A stretch of 64,000 bases of DNA, from the NCBI GenBank assembly GCA_947492825.1, contig CANLNT010000001.1:310001-374000 (forward strand), in the 5' to 3' direction. The position numbers and the translations under genes are program-made. This DNA comes from an uncultured Paracoccaceae bacterium. GTDB lineage: Bacteria > Pseudomonadota > Alphaproteobacteria > Rhodobacterales > Rhodobacteraceae. Below the pieces are notes generated by a model. That model was given only the letters and a program-made list of their open reading frames with translations, searched no databases and had not been told where the DNA came from. Of this stretch, positions 53,672 to 62,135 are shown one piece after another. Numbering within the stretch: the first letter of the stretch is position 1; every line of letters begins with the position of its first letter.

Positions 53672-54760
53672 ATGACGCAATCTGATGAAATTCGTGCCCG
53701 TGTTGTGTTGCCCACAACGGACCTGACGGGTGACATCGGGTTCTTTGGGCGCGAATTGGGCCTGCGGATGGATATGATCTATCCCGCAGATGATCCCACG
53801 ACAGCGGTATTCAGCGGCCATGGCCTGCGTGTGCAGTTGGAGCGGGGGGCAGGTCCGGCTGGGAAATTGGTGCTGGCGACGGATGGGCGTTCGCCAGAAG
53901 TGCTGACAGCACCCGGCGGCACCGAGGTGACGATCACAGCGCTGAACCCGCCCTTGGACTTGCCTGAAACGCAACATGCCTTTGTTGTGCGACGTCTGAC
54001 GGATCAGGCTCCGTGGGTTATTGGCCGGGCGGGGATGCAATACCGCGACCTGATCCCCGACCGCCTTGGCGGGTCGATCATTGCCAGCCATATCCGCATT
54101 CCGGATGGCGGACCTGTGCCGGATATGGTGCATTTCCATCGGGTCGGTTTTCAGCTGATATTTTGCATCGCGGGATGGGTCGACGTGGTTTACGAGGATC
54201 AGGGAGATCCGATCCGACTGCATGCGGGGGATTGCTTTATCCAGCCGCCCGAAATCCGCCACCGGGTGCTTGAGGCCTCTGACGGTATCGAGGTGATCGA
54301 AATTGGCGTCCCGGCAGAGCATATCACCGAAATTGATCACGACATGACCTTGCCAACCCCGCACCATCGGCCCGATCGAGAATGGGCCGGGCAGCGTTTT
54401 GTGCATAACCGCGCGCAGGATGCGATCTGGAAGCCGCATGTCTTTGCCGGGTTCGCGGCGCGGGATACCACGATTTCTGACAATACTGGCGATGTTGCCG
54501 GGGTGCAGGTTCTGCGCAAGGGCGCAGATACGCCCACTTGGGTTACGCATGACGCTGATATCTATTTCTGCTTTGTGATGCAGGGCACCTTGACGCTGGA
54601 AGGTGAAGGCAAGGACCCCTTTGCGCTGCAAACAGGCGATGCCTTTGTCGTCCCGCCGGGAATGGCGGTGCGCTATGCGTCGCCGTCCGACGACATCACC
54701 CTGCTTGAGGTGACTTTGCCCGGCAAATTTGCAGCAAGTTCGCCGCGCGTGCGCAGCTGA
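53672..54760 (+). CDS. VOC-like plus double-cupin protein
   Basis: A 362-aa protein. Residues 1 to about 75 look like half of a VOC/glyoxalase domain (TTDLTGDIGFFGRELGL). Two cupin barrels follow: the first near 120-200 (PDMVHFHRVGFQLIFCIAGW, GDCFIQPPEIRHRV) and the second near 280-350 (VLRKGADTPTWVTHDADIYF, GDAFVVPPGMAVRY). Such proteins may be dioxygenases or small-molecule isomerases; the substrate is unknown. It is divergent from maeB. The last 88 bp overlap a converging small gene. Confidence 0.82.
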   Translation: MTQSDEIRARVVLPTTDLTGDIGFFGRELGLRMDMIYPADDPTTAVFSGHGLRVQLERGAGPAGKLVLATDGRSPEVLTAPGGTEVTITALNPPLDLPETQHAFVVRRLTDQAPWVIGRAGMQYRDLIPDRLGGSIIASHIRIPDGGPVPDMVHFHRVGFQLIFCIAGWVDVVYEDQGDPIRLHAGDCFIQPPEIRHRVLEASDGIEVIEIGVPAEHITEIDHDMTLPTPHHRPDREWAGQRFVHNRAQDAIWKPHVFAGFAARDTTISDNTGDVAGVQVLRKGADTPTWVTHDADIYFCFVMQGTLTLEGEGKDPFALQTGDAFVVPPGMAVRYASPSDDITLLEVTLPGKFAASSPRVRS

Positions 54761-54945
54761 AAATCAAGCTTGTCGCGCAGGATATTGATCTGCGCATGGG
54801 CCTGTCGCTGCGTCAGGTTGGGATCAAAGGATTTGCCGGCTGCCTGACACAATGCAGACAGCATGCCGGCCACATCTTCTGACATCGGGGTGTTATCGGG
54901 TGCGGAATCAAAATAGGGTCGGGCTATTGTGTTTTGGCTGCTCAT
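54673..54945 (-). CDS. Small protein, possibly DUF3072-like
   Basis: A 90-aa protein starting MSSQNTIARPYFDS with a helical core; LTQRQAHAQINILRDKLDFQ resembles the DUF3072 motif as I recall it. ATG 54945 has agagg upstream. Its 3' 88 bp run antisense to the end of the cupin gene, which lowers confidence, but the codon use and start look real. Function unknown. Confidence 0.55.
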   Translation of the reverse strand: MSSQNTIARPYFDSAPDNTPMSEDVAGMLSALCQAAGKSFDPNLTQRQAHAQINILRDKLDFQLRTRGELAANLPGKVTSSRVMSSDGDA

Positions 54946-55061
54946 AAGAACCTCTGAGTTATAAAGTACAACGCACCAGAACGGGTTTGGTTCCACTGCT
55001 TGCCCTTGCATCCGCAACATTCTGGCCGCACTCTGTTTGTTCAGAAAAGCGGAGCTGCCAA

Positions 55062-55457
55062 ATGTCCCTGATCGACGATGCGCGTGCGGTGCGCGACAAT
55101 GCCCATGCGCCCTATTCCAAGTTCAAGGTGGGTGCGGCGATCCGGACCGCCTCTGGTGCCGTATATCGTGGGTGCAACGTGGAAAATGTCGCCTATCCAG
55201 AAGGCACCTGCGCCGAGGCGGGGGCGATCGCGGCCATGGTCGCGGCAGGTGAGACCAAGATCGCAGAGGTTGCGGTGATCGCCGACAGCCCGCAACCTGT
55301 GAGCCCTTGTGGCGGGTGTCGCCAGAAACTGGCGGAATTTGCGGAAGGTAGTGTTGTGGTTACCCTTGCCACCACCGATGGCGTCACCCTTGCCACCACC
55401 GTTGGCGCATTGCTGCCTGGTGCCTTTGACCAAGACTATCTGTCGCGGACAAGCTAA
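55062..55457 (+). CDS. cdd: Cytidine deaminase
   Basis: A 131-aa zinc enzyme that converts cytidine and deoxycytidine to uridine forms. The zinc site is complete: CAEAGAIAAM (Cys-Ala-Glu, with Ala-Gly in place of the usual Arg) and PCGGCRQKL. NAHAPYSKFKVGAA is the typical start. It heads a five-gene nucleoside salvage operon; its stop overlaps the deoA start (TAATG). Confidence 0.95.
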   Translation: MSLIDDARAVRDNAHAPYSKFKVGAAIRTASGAVYRGCNVENVAYPEGTCAEAGAIAAMVAAGETKIAEVAVIADSPQPVSPCGGCRQKLAEFAEGSVVVTLATTDGVTLATTVGALLPGAFDQDYLSRTS

Positions 55458-56758
55458 TGGATGCGCGCGCGATTATTGCAAAAGTGCGCCGCAAGGAAAC
55501 GCCATTGCCAGACGAATTGGATTGGTTTGCCAAGGGTTTGGCCAGTGGCGCCGTCAGCGACGCGCAGGCGGGGGCCTTTGCCATGGCGGTCTGCTTGAAC
55601 GGGCTGGATGCGGCGGGGCGCACCGCATTGACCACTGCAATGCGCGACAGCGGGGACGTTTTGGCGTGGTCCGGCGACCGTCCGGTCATCGACAAACACT
55701 CCACCGGCGGTGTGGGGGATTGTGTCTCGCTGATCCTCGCGCCGATGTTGGCGGCTTGTGATGTGGCGGTGCCGATGATCTCTGGCCGGGGGCTGGGCCA
55801 TACGGGCGGAACGCTTGACAAGCTTGAAGCGATCCCGGGTTTGTCGACCCTGGTGACAGAGGCCAAGCTGCGCCGGATTGTGGGTGATGTGGGCTGCGCG
55901 ATTGTCAGTGCCACCGGCAATATCGCCCCGGCGGACAAACGGCTTTATGCAGTGCGGGATGTGACTGCAACGGTCGAAAGCATCGCATTGATCACCGCCT
56001 CTATCCTGTCCAAGAAACTGGCGGCGGGTCTTGATGGCCTGATCATGGATGTGAAGGTCGGCAGCGGGGCCTTTATGAAAACAACGCAAGAGGCCCGGGA
56101 ATTGGCGCGCGCACTGGTGGACGCCGCGAATGGGGCTGGTTGCAAGACGACCGCATTGATCACCGACATGGACCAGCCCCTTGCGCCGTCGCTTGGCAAT
56201 GCAGTGGAAGTGGCAACCTGCATGGAGGTTCTGTCTGGTCAATCCGAAGCGGCCCCGCGTTTGGCAGAGCTATCAATTGCACTTGGCACGGATCTGCTGG
56301 CGCAAACAGGTATGACCACCGAAGTGGCGCGTCGAAAATTGGAAAAGACATTGTCATCGGGGGCGGCGATGGAACGCTTCGCGGCAATGGTCACCACACT
56401 TGGCGGGCCGCCGGATATGGCCGAGGATTGGCAAACGCACCTGCCCAAAGCCCCGGTCGTGGGCGAGGTGCCCGCGCGGCAGGCAGGGCACGTGGCCACC
56501 ATTGATGGCGAGGCGCTGGGCCTGGCCGTGGTCCGGCTGGGCGGCGGGCGCCGGGTTGAAACCGATCAGGTCAATCCCGCAGTGGGCCTGACAGAGGTTG
56601 CGACACTGGGCCAACAGGTTGAACGGGGCCAGCCCTTGGCCGTCATTCATGCCGCTGATGAAGACAGCGCAGAGGCGGCCGCGCATGCGGTTCTGGCTGC
56701 GATCACAATCGGTGCCGCACCCGACCCCCATGATCTGATCCGCGAAAGGATAACCTGA
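55457..56758 (+). CDS. deoA: Thymidine phosphorylase
   Basis: A 433-aa phosphorylase cleaving thymidine or deoxyuridine to base plus deoxyribose-1-phosphate. KHSTGGVGDCVSL is the phosphate-binding loop near residue 82, and SGRGLGHTGGTLDKLEAIPG is the family signature near 112. It comes second in the operon; start and stop overlap both neighbours (TAATG before, TGATG after). Confidence 0.96.
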   Translation: MDARAIIAKVRRKETPLPDELDWFAKGLASGAVSDAQAGAFAMAVCLNGLDAAGRTALTTAMRDSGDVLAWSGDRPVIDKHSTGGVGDCVSLILAPMLAACDVAVPMISGRGLGHTGGTLDKLEAIPGLSTLVTEAKLRRIVGDVGCAIVSATGNIAPADKRLYAVRDVTATVESIALITASILSKKLAAGLDGLIMDVKVGSGAFMKTTQEARELARALVDAANGAGCKTTALITDMDQPLAPSLGNAVEVATCMEVLSGQSEAAPRLAELSIALGTDLLAQTGMTTEVARRKLEKTLSSGAAMERFAAMVTTLGGPPDMAEDWQTHLPKAPVVGEVPARQAGHVATIDGEALGLAVVRLGGGRRVETDQVNPAVGLTEVATLGQQVERGQPLAVIHAADEDSAEAAAHAVLAAITIGAAPDPHDLIRERIT

Positions 56759-57969
56759 TGGCCCGTGTTTTTCTTGTGGTGATGGACAGTGTCGGCATTG
56801 GTGGTGCACCGGATGCAGATCGCTTCTTTAACGGCCTGAAACCCGACACCGGGGCCAATACCGTGGCCCATATTGCACAGATTTGCGCTGATGGTCATGC
56901 GGACAGCGGGCGGAGCGGCCCACTCGCGGTTCCAACACTTGACGCGTTGGGACTGGGCAAAGCGGTGACGCTTGCATCCAATGACAGCGCGCCGGGGCTT
57001 TACGCCCGACCAAGTGGCGCGTGGGGCGCCGCGACAGAGGTTTCGATGGGCAAAGACACACCATCGGGCCATTGGGAATTGGCAGGTGTGCCGGTGCCGT
57101 GGGATTGGCACACCTTTCCGAACGAAGACCCAGCCTTCCCTGACGATCTGACGACCAAGATTTGTCAGGCGGCTGGCACAGGCGGGCTGCTGGGTAACCG
57201 CCATGCCTCGGGCACGGCAATCATCGATGCAGAGGGCGCGCGACACATGCAAACCGGCTGGCCGATTGTCTACACATCGGCCGATTCCGTGGTGCAAATC
57301 GCAGCCCATGAAGAAACCTTTGGGCTGGACCGTCTGCTCGCGCTCTGCGCCGAGATTGCGCCGACAATTCATGCCATGAAGGTGGGGCGGGTGATTGCGC
57401 GACCCTTTGTCGGAACGCCAGAGGCCGGATTTACACGCACATCGAACCGCAAGGATTTTGCAATCGCGCCGCCGTCGCCCACGATCTGTGACGATGTGCA
57501 GGGAGCGGGCCGCAAGGTCTATGCCATTGGCAAGATTGGCGACATCTTTTCCATGCGCGGCATTGATGAGGTTCGCAAGGGTCGGGATATCGATTTGATG
57601 GGGCATCTGCACGATTTGGTGGCAGAGGCTGCGCCGGGGTCACTGACCTTTGCCAATTTCGTAGAATTCGACAGCGAATACGGTCACCGCCGCGACGTTG
57701 CGGGCTATGCGCGACATCTGGAATGGTTCGATGCGGAACTGGCAAAACTTCTGCCGAAACTCGCCCCCGACGATCTGTTGATCATCACAGCTGATCATGG
57801 CAATGACCCCAGTTGGGGCGGCACCGACCATACCCGCGAACGGGTGCCTGTGCTTGTGCATGGCATCGGAGCCAAGCCCTTGGGGCATATTGGTTTTGTT
57901 GATGTCGGTGCCTCTGTCGCGGCGCACTTGGGGGTGGCGCATTCTGGAAAAGGACGCAGTTTTCTATGA
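56758..57969 (+). CDS. deoB: Phosphopentomutase
   Basis: A 403-aa alkaline-phosphatase-fold metalloenzyme interconverting (deoxy)ribose-1- and -5-phosphate. VMDSVGIGGAPDA holds the first metal Asp, and ITADHGNDPSW the later metal His/Asp. SMGKDTPSGHWE contains the phospho-Thr. It overlaps deoA and add by 1-4 bp. deoC, which would consume its product, is not in the window. Confidence 0.96.
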   Translation: MARVFLVVMDSVGIGGAPDADRFFNGLKPDTGANTVAHIAQICADGHADSGRSGPLAVPTLDALGLGKAVTLASNDSAPGLYARPSGAWGAATEVSMGKDTPSGHWELAGVPVPWDWHTFPNEDPAFPDDLTTKICQAAGTGGLLGNRHASGTAIIDAEGARHMQTGWPIVYTSADSVVQIAAHEETFGLDRLLALCAEIAPTIHAMKVGRVIARPFVGTPEAGFTRTSNRKDFAIAPPSPTICDDVQGAGRKVYAIGKIGDIFSMRGIDEVRKGRDIDLMGHLHDLVAEAAPGSLTFANFVEFDSEYGHRRDVAGYARHLEWFDAELAKLLPKLAPDDLLIITADHGNDPSWGGTDHTRERVPVLVHGIGAKPLGHIGFVDVGASVAAHLGVAHSGKGRSFL

Positions 57970-58952
57970 CATTCAAAACGCTTCCCAAGGTTGAATTGCA
58001 CCTGCATTTGGAAGGGGCCGCGCCGCCCGCGTTCATTCGGGATTTGGCGCGCGAGAAAAACATTGACGTGTCGGGCATCTTTGATGCGCAAGGTGGCTAT
58101 GTTTTTGAGAACTTCGAACATTTCCTGAAGGTCTATGAGGCCGCCTGCGAGCCGCTCACATCGCCCGAGGATTTCTATCGCCTGACGTCCGCAGTTCTGG
58201 AAGAGACTGCAAGCCACGGGGTAGTCTACGCCGAAACCTTCATCTCGCCCGATTTCTGTGGTGGCGGCGATGTGGCAGCCTGGCGTGACTATCTGGACGC
58301 GATGGCGCAGGCCGCAACAGATTGCGAGGCAAGCCACGGCATCACGCTCAAAGGTATCGTGACCTGCATTCGCCACGAAGGCCCGGAGCAGGCCAAGCGC
58401 GCGGCAAAGTGCGCGGTCGAGACGATGGGCAATTTTCTGACCGGTTTTGGCATGGCAGGGGCAGAGATGATGCACCGTCCGGCAGACTTCGCCTACAGCT
58501 TTGACATGGCCCGCGAGGCGGGGTTGTCATTGACCTGCCATGCCGGCGAATGGGGCGGGCCGGATATGGTGGCCGAAACGCTGGACGCGCTGAAGGTGGC
58601 GCGGATCGGTCACGGGATCAATGCGGTGCGCGATGCCGATTTGGTCAAGCGGTTGGCGGATGAAGGTATCGTCCTAGAGGTCTGCCCCGGCTCAAACGTT
58701 GTGCTGAAAGCCGTTGAAAACTGGGCGGCCCACCCGATTGCCAAACTGCGCGACGCGGGTGTGCCGGTGACCGTCTCGACCGATGATCCGCCATTTTTTC
58801 ACACGACGATGACGGCGGAATACGACAACCTGCACCAGACTTTTGGTTGGGTTGAGGGTGATTTTCTGGATCTCAACAAGGTGGCGATGAATGCGGCCTT
58901 TTGTGATACCGCAACCCGTGACCGCATTTTGAAACGATTGGACGACGCATGA
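57966..58952 (+). CDS. add: Adenosine deaminase
   Basis: A 328-aa zinc enzyme of the adenosine/adenine deaminase family. The metal site is HLHLEGA (HxH) near residue 12; CHAGEWGGP holds the next His and the catalytic Glu; GHGINAV and STDDPPFF complete it. The setting in a nucleoside operon supports adenosine rather than adenine. It overlaps deoB and upp by 4 bp each. Confidence 0.93.
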   Translation: MTFKTLPKVELHLHLEGAAPPAFIRDLAREKNIDVSGIFDAQGGYVFENFEHFLKVYEAACEPLTSPEDFYRLTSAVLEETASHGVVYAETFISPDFCGGGDVAAWRDYLDAMAQAATDCEASHGITLKGIVTCIRHEGPEQAKRAAKCAVETMGNFLTGFGMAGAEMMHRPADFAYSFDMAREAGLSLTCHAGEWGGPDMVAETLDALKVARIGHGINAVRDADLVKRLADEGIVLEVCPGSNVVLKAVENWAAHPIAKLRDAGVPVTVSTDDPPFFHTTMTAEYDNLHQTFGWVEGDFLDLNKVAMNAAFCDTATRDRILKRLDDA

Positions 58953-59581
58953 CCGAACATCTGACCCATGTGACCCACCCGCTGGTGCAGCACAAGCTGA
59001 CGCTGATGCGCAAGACGGATACCTCAACGGCTGTTTTCCGGCAGCTTCTGCGCGAGATCAGCCAGCTTTTGGCCTACGAGGTTACGCGCGAATTGCCGAT
59101 GACCACGCGGACCATAGATACCCCGCTGGAACCGATGGATGCCCCCGTGCTGGACGGCAAAAAGTTGGCGCTGGTGTCGATTTTGCGCGCAGGTAACGGG
59201 CTGCTGGACGGTATTCTAGAACTGATCCCGTCGGCACGGGTCGGATTTGTCGGGCTTTACCGGGATGAAGAAACGCTCAAGCCGGTGCAATATTACTTCA
59301 AGGTGCCGACGGAGTTGGAAGACCGGCTGGTGATCGCTGTTGACCCAATGCTAGCCACCGGCAACAGCTCTGTTGCGGCGATTGATCTACTGAAGAAGGC
59401 GGGCGCTACGAACATCCGATTCCTGTGTTTGCTGGCCGCACCCGAAGGCATCGCACGGATGAAAGAGGCCCATCCTGACGTGCCGATTGTGACGGCCGCA
59501 GTGGATAGTCACTTGAATGACAATGGATATATTGTTCCGGGGCTAGGGGATGCGGGTGACCGCATGTTTGGCACCAAATAA
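58949..59581 (+). CDS. upp: Uracil phosphoribosyltransferase
   Basis: A 210-aa enzyme making UMP from uracil and PRPP. The PRPP loop is [16 protein letters not shown] near residue 130 (Asn-Ser where the family often has Gly-Ser), and the C-terminal uracil motif is [13 protein letters not shown]. It is last in the operon, so uracil freed by deoA, and by cdd upstream of it, is trapped as UMP. Confidence 0.96.
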   Translation: MTEHLTHVTHPLVQHKLTLMRKTDTSTAVFRQLLREISQLLAYEVTRELPMTTRTIDTPLEPMDAPVLDGKKLALVSILRAGNGLLDGILELIPSARVGFVGLYRDEETLKPVQYYFKVPTELEDRLVIAVDPMLATGNSSVAAIDLLKKAGATNIRFLCLLAAPEGIARMKEAHPDVPIVTAAVDSHLNDNGYIVPGLGDAGDRMFGTK

Positions 59582-59647
59582 GGGAACAATCGCTTTACAA
59601 AATAGGGATTGTCGGGCATCCTGCCACAACATTTTGTGGGGGATAGA

Positions 59648-60994
59648 ATGTCGTCAATTGGACATATGCGGGTGGCCGTGCTGGCTTTGATGGTGTCAAC
59701 CGGCGGTGCAGCTGCGCAGGGTGACCTCCCGGCAGAGTTTCCGCCAGCGGATTTCGCGGGCAATCAATTCGTCGATAGCAATGGATGTGCCTTTATCCGG
59801 GCGGGTATCGGCGGGGCCACCAATTGGGTGCCCCGCGTTTCGCGATCACGTCAGCCGCTTTGCAATTTTCAGCCGACGTTCCCCGCAGGTGTTGCTGGCC
59901 CAGCAACCGGTAGCGGGCGTGTTGCACCGCTGGATGCGCCAATCATCGAGATTACACCGCCTGCCGCCTCTGTCGCTGCCGCGCCTGCACCATCGCCCGC
60001 GCCGGTGCGGACCCGCGCCGCAACCGCACCAATTCAGACCATCGCTTCTATTCCGGCGACACCCGTTGTCGCACCTTCACCACAGATCATCACACCGCCA
60101 CCTGCGGCAGAGCCGCCGCGCGTGACGCTGGCAGAAGCCTGCCAGGGCCGTTTCGGCATTCAGCCCGGTTTCGTCAGCGCCCGCACCGGTGATCCGATTG
60201 ATTGTGGCCCGGCCCCGGCGGCTGTGCCGGTCAGCGCACCTGCGCCTGTCGTCCCTGCCGCGCCAGAGCCGCTGCGCATGACGCTGGCTGAAGTTTGCGC
60301 CGAAGTGGCCGCCACAGGCACACGCTTTGTGCGGCCCGATGGCTCACCCATCGTTTGTGACACGCCCGCGCCGGCCCCGGTCGTGATTGCGACGGCCACT
60401 GTTCCGACAACGGCGCCGGCCCCAATCGCTGCCAGCACCGGCCTTTGCCCAGGGAAGCCGCATTTGAATGGCGACCCGGCTTTGCCCATGCGCTGCGGTC
60501 CGCAAGTCGAGAAGCCATATACCGAAGTATCACCCGGCGGTGGCACAGCGACTGTCAGCACATCTGGCTTCCTTGGTCTGGGTGCGCCTACTGTCCCCGC
60601 CTCCAACCCCATCGCAAGCCGACAGGCAGCGCCTCAGGTGCCAGCGGGTTATGAACAGGTCTGGACCGATGGCCGGATCAACCCACAGCGCGGTCAGGTG
60701 GCGCAATCAGCCCCGCGGATCTCGACCCGGTCCGCAGCACCCGCTCAGGTGCGCGCGCCAGCGGCAGCCGCGACCATGACCCACCGCTATGTGCAGGTTG
60801 GCACCTTTGGTGACCCGGCCAACGCCACACGAATGATCCAGCGTTTGGGTGGCATGGGTTTCCCTGTCGCCTCGGCCAAATCCGGCAGCCTCAAGGTGAT
60901 TGCAGCGGGTCCGTTCAACACACCGGCAGAGCTTGCTCGTGCGTTGAACGCGGTGCGTGGCATGGGCTTTGCTGACGCCTATACCCGGAACTAA
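59648..60994 (+). CDS. Exported SPOR-domain protein with Pro/Ala-rich repeats
   Basis: A 448-aa protein with a signal peptide (about 1-29), a Pro/Ala-rich centre containing two Cys-bearing repeats (LAEACQGRFGIQPGFVSA and LAEVCAEVAATGTRFVRP, each followed by a G/S-P-I-x-C segment), and a C-terminal SPOR domain (HRYVQVGTFGDPANATRMIQ, GPFNTPAEL). SPOR domains bind denuded peptidoglycan at division sites. The ATG at 59648 has gggga upstream. It ends in a clear terminator. Confidence 0.88.
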   Translation: MSSIGHMRVAVLALMVSTGGAAAQGDLPAEFPPADFAGNQFVDSNGCAFIRAGIGGATNWVPRVSRSRQPLCNFQPTFPAGVAGPATGSGRVAPLDAPIIEITPPAASVAAAPAPSPAPVRTRAATAPIQTIASIPATPVVAPSPQIITPPPAAEPPRVTLAEACQGRFGIQPGFVSARTGDPIDCGPAPAAVPVSAPAPVVPAAPEPLRMTLAEVCAEVAATGTRFVRPDGSPIVCDTPAPAPVVIATATVPTTAPAPIAASTGLCPGKPHLNGDPALPMRCGPQVEKPYTEVSPGGGTATVSTSGFLGLGAPTVPASNPIASRQAAPQVPAGYEQVWTDGRINPQRGQVAQSAPRISTRSAAPAQVRAPAAAATMTHRYVQVGTFGDPANATRMIQRLGGMGFPVASAKSGSLKVIAAGPFNTPAELARALNAVRGMGFADAYTRN

Positions 60995-61010
60995 GGTTTC
61001 TCCCCAGAAA

Positions 61011-61039
61011 GGCCCTGCAGAAGAGCGCAGGGTCTTTTT
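61011..61039 (+). terminator. Terminator of the SPOR-domain gene
   Basis: Stem ccctgc/gcaggg (one base pair longer if G-U is allowed) with an 8-nt loop and TCTTTTT, 18 bp past the stop. Confidence 0.8.
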
Positions 61040-61051
61040 GGGTGCGCGACC

Positions 61052-62068
61052 CTAGTCGCAGATGCCTTGCAGGCTGACCCAGTCGCCGTCTGACAGGACT
61101 TCTTTGAAATCAGTGCCCTGAACAGGGTCATTCACGATCAGTTCCATCACGGGCTGGCCTTTTTCCTGTCGGTAGGTGCCAAAGGGGGTACTTGGGATGC
61201 GCGCGGTCTCAAACGCGCCAAGCAGGGTTGTTTCGGACAATGACGGGGCCTGATCGCCAATCAGATCGACGGCATAACGATCAAGCACGTCTGTTGGCAA
61301 ATCACCCGTTGCCAGCAGGCGAACGGTGTTGGTGAAACCGGCGCGCTCCAGAATTGGCAAAAGTGGGTCCTGAGCTTTGCGCGCCTCTTCGGCGGCCAAG
61401 ACAAATCCTGCGGCAATCGCGGGATCATCCAGCCGTTCGATCAGGGACCGGTCGAGCGCAGTGATCCCGCCCGGCAAGGGCAGTGCGATTTCCTGTCCCA
61501 GCGGCATGACAACCACACGCCGCGCGCGGGTTGTGCCCAGCACACGGGTTTCAAATCGCGCCAGCGCATCAGTGCCAACCGCGCCCCGGCACACAGGTCC
61601 GGTTAGGCCTTGCAAGTTGTTCAACAACACGACGCCAATTTCCACCCGCTTGGACATTGGCACAACGCCCAAGGCTTGCTGGCGCATCGCATCGGGGAGC
61701 CAGAACACACCAAGCGCCACAAGCCCGCCCAACAGTGCCACAGTCCCCAAACCCCGCAGCTTGCCTTTGCGGGGCCGGGCGCGGGCCACCGTTTTGCGCA
61801 CTTTCTCGATGGCGTCGACCATCAACGTGTCTTCGACCTCAAGCGCTTCGTCGGTGTCGGTATCAGGGGCAAACACTGCAGGCCGTTTGCCCGGATTTTG
61901 CCGTGTGACTGCGGCCAGCGACCAATGGGTCAGCGGGCGACCTGCACCATCGGAGATCACCAGCGTGGCGTTGCCAAAGGACACAACGACATCACGGCGC
62001 TGCGCTGTGGCGTCCGCACGCCACAACCCGCCGCTTTCAAGGCGCTCGTATTCCTTGAGTGCTGTCAT
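61052..62068 (-). CDS. Single-pass membrane protein with soluble C-terminal part, function unknown
   Basis: A 338-aa protein. The first 100 residues are cytosolic (VVSFGNATLVISDGAGRPLTHWSLAAV is beta-rich), a single helix follows near 108-127 (LGTVALLGGLVALGVFWL), and the remaining 200 residues look periplasmic, with paired Cys in VCRG and GICD. I do not recognise a family. ATG 62068 is used because the upstream extension is Lys/Arg-rich and lacks a ribosome site. Confidence 0.68.
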   Translation of the reverse strand: MTALKEYERLESGGLWRADATAQRRDVVVSFGNATLVISDGAGRPLTHWSLAAVTRQNPGKRPAVFAPDTDTDEALEVEDTLMVDAIEKVRKTVARARPRKGKLRGLGTVALLGGLVALGVFWLPDAMRQQALGVVPMSKRVEIGVVLLNNLQGLTGPVCRGAVGTDALARFETRVLGTTRARRVVVMPLGQEIALPLPGGITALDRSLIERLDDPAIAAGFVLAAEEARKAQDPLLPILERAGFTNTVRLLATGDLPTDVLDRYAVDLIGDQAPSLSETTLLGAFETARIPSTPFGTYRQEKGQPVMELIVNDPVQGTDFKEVLSDGDWVSLQGICD

Positions 62069-62135
62069 CCGCTCGATTTGCCCTTTTTTGCTACCATAGC
62101 GTGGGGCAGGGCCGGGCGACAACTGCTACAAATGG

